Positions 63,490-64,000 of a stretch of DNA of 64,000 nt are shown piece by piece. Source of the DNA: Simmondsia chinensis (lineage: Eukaryota > Streptophyta > Magnoliopsida > Caryophyllales > Simmondsiaceae). The translations under genes and the position numbers were made by a program. Position 1 is the first letter of the stretch. The number at the start of each line of letters is the position of its first letter. The stretch is taken from the NCBI GenBank assembly GCA_018398585.1, contig JAGTTD010000001.1, forward strand, positions 18,679,750 through 18,743,749, given 5' to 3'. Under the pieces are notes generated by a model that was not told where the DNA came from, made no database searches, and worked only from the letters and a program-made list of their open reading frames with translations.

Positions 63490-64000
63490 TTTCCTCAATT
63501 TGACTGCAGTTACAAGAAAAGTTCATGATATCATACCATGTAGTGGGACAAGCAGCTCTATCTGCATCAACTGCAAATATGCTTTCCGGCGTTCTATGGA
63601 TACTTGATACTACTTTTTTCAGAAGGTTTGGCTATCATCTGAGAACCTCCACCACCATTTGAAGAGAAGTCCTTCATTTTTCATCGCGATATCTCCAACA
63701 CCTAAACTCCCTAATTCTTTTGGCCGTTGAATGTGCTCCCATTTGAGAAGTGCATCGCCTTCTGATCTTTATTACCTTCCCAGAAAAAATCCTTCTGCAT
63801 TCTGATGATCTTCTTAGCCACTGTCTTGGGCATTTTGAATAATGATAAATACTATGTAGGGATGTTTTGAAGGACAACTTTAATCAAGACTAATCTTCCG
63901 GCTCTTGAGAGTAGCTTTGCTTTCCATCCTACAAGTCTTTTTTGAAATTTTTCTAGTACTGGAGCCCAAGAGCTCACTCTTTTAGTATTAGCTCCAACAG
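63490..64000 (-). pseudogene. LINE reverse transcriptase C-terminal (thumb) segment
   Basis: The minus strand begins with a stretch containing KFQKRLVGWKAKLLSRAGR and LVLIKVVLQNIPT, then YLSLFKMPKTVAKKI and MQKDFFWEG. In the next frame come KWEHIQRPKELGSLGVGD and LLFKWWWRFS. These are hallmark motifs of the region just after the catalytic palm in plant LINE reverse transcriptases. A TAG interrupts at 63,852-63,854, where relatives have an aromatic residue. The frame changes near 63,748. Near 63,620 loss of one base seems to turn a TGG-AAA pair into TGA-AA, giving both a stop and a shift. Further on CPTTWYDIMNFS is readable before another shift near 63,480. The YADD-type active site lies upstream, outside the window. 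Confidence 0.85.

Larger units (their letters stand above)
62222..64000 (-). pseudogene. Degenerate plant L1-type LINE ORF2, 3' half
   Basis: Read from 64,000 down to 62,222, the sequence encodes the C-terminal part of a plant non-LTR retrotransposon polyprotein in the usual order: reverse transcriptase thumb region, zf-RVT zinc-binding domain, RNase H. In life this enzyme copies the element's RNA into DNA at a nicked genomic target. Homology moves between frames. Visible lesions are a TAG at 63,852-63,854, frame changes near 63,748, 63,620 and 63,480, a TAG at 63,099-63,101, a frame change near 63,065, a TAG at 62,842-62,844 and a TGA at 62,698-62,700. The endonuclease and catalytic RT palm would lie beyond the right edge and are not seen. 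The 3' end is lost at the satellite junction. The copy is dead; the family assignment rests on recognised motifs, not on a database search. Confidence 0.9.

Noticed and set aside
62222..64000. Endogenous viral (pararetrovirus) or LTR-retrotransposon remnant
   Set aside because: The order RT tail, zf-RVT, RNase H with PKVELF-, CPLC/HLFxHC- and NVDGS-type motifs is that of plant LINEs. No integrase, protease, LTR or coat motifs are visible.
62222..64000. Functional host gene with introns explaining the frame changes
   Set aside because: The frame changes fall inside conserved blocks, with small overlaps or gaps and no room for introns, and several in-frame stops replace conserved codons. Decay is the simpler explanation.

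Overview
The window is plant nuclear heterochromatin. Positions 1 to about 62,221 form one uninterrupted, head-to-tail satellite DNA array that runs off the left edge. Positions 62,222 to 64,000 hold the decayed 3' half of a plant L1-type (non-LTR) retrotransposon on the minus strand that runs off the right edge. No intact protein gene, RNA gene, CRISPR array or bacterial-style operon is visible. A flowering plant, probably a dicot, is inferred from the retrotransposon: its order of reverse transcriptase tail, zf-RVT zinc module and RNase H is typical of plant LINEs. The species cannot be named from the sequence.

The satellite has an 83-bp monomer (roughly 760 copies, consensus about 32% G+C, one CpG, G strongly favoured over C on the + strand). 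Each monomer has three arms 21 bp apart: GTGTATGAT, its exact reverse complement ATCATACAC, then GTGTATGAT again, so two mutually exclusive hairpins or cruciforms are possible. Monomers fall into recognisable subtypes that recur in fixed order, which makes a higher-order repeat (HOR) array. I measured distances between matching diagnostic variants. They equal n x 83 minus 34 for each 49-bp short monomer, minus 21 for each 62-bp short monomer, plus 21 for each 104-bp long monomer, usually to within 0-3 bp. The units found are 13-, 16-, 20-, 23-, 24-, 26- and 30-mers, plus super-units of 55 monomers (4462 bp) and 59 monomers (4750 bp).

Layout: 1-2 kb, 24-mer; 2-11 kb, a 59-mer followed by most of a second copy; 12-16 kb, two 24-mers; 18-22.5 kb, a 55-mer with 13-mers nested in it; 22.6-28.3 kb, 23- and 26-mers; 31-34.5 kb, 24- and 16-mers; 35-38 kb, a displaced copy of the 27-30 kb block; 41-51 kb, 29/30-mers; 51-54 kb, two 20-mers; 54-62.2 kb, a mosaic of earlier blocks. 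At 62,221/62,222 the array breaks into the RNase H domain of the LINE and removes its last catalytic aspartate and the element's 3' end.

The array cannot encode a long protein: 83 is not a multiple of 3 and every monomer carries stops. Any function would be structural (centromere, knob or other constitutive heterochromatin) or through non-coding transcripts. The most distinctive feature is the link between the 21-bp dyad spacing and the recurrent 21-bp gains and losses, which suggests the palindromic arms drive array rearrangement.
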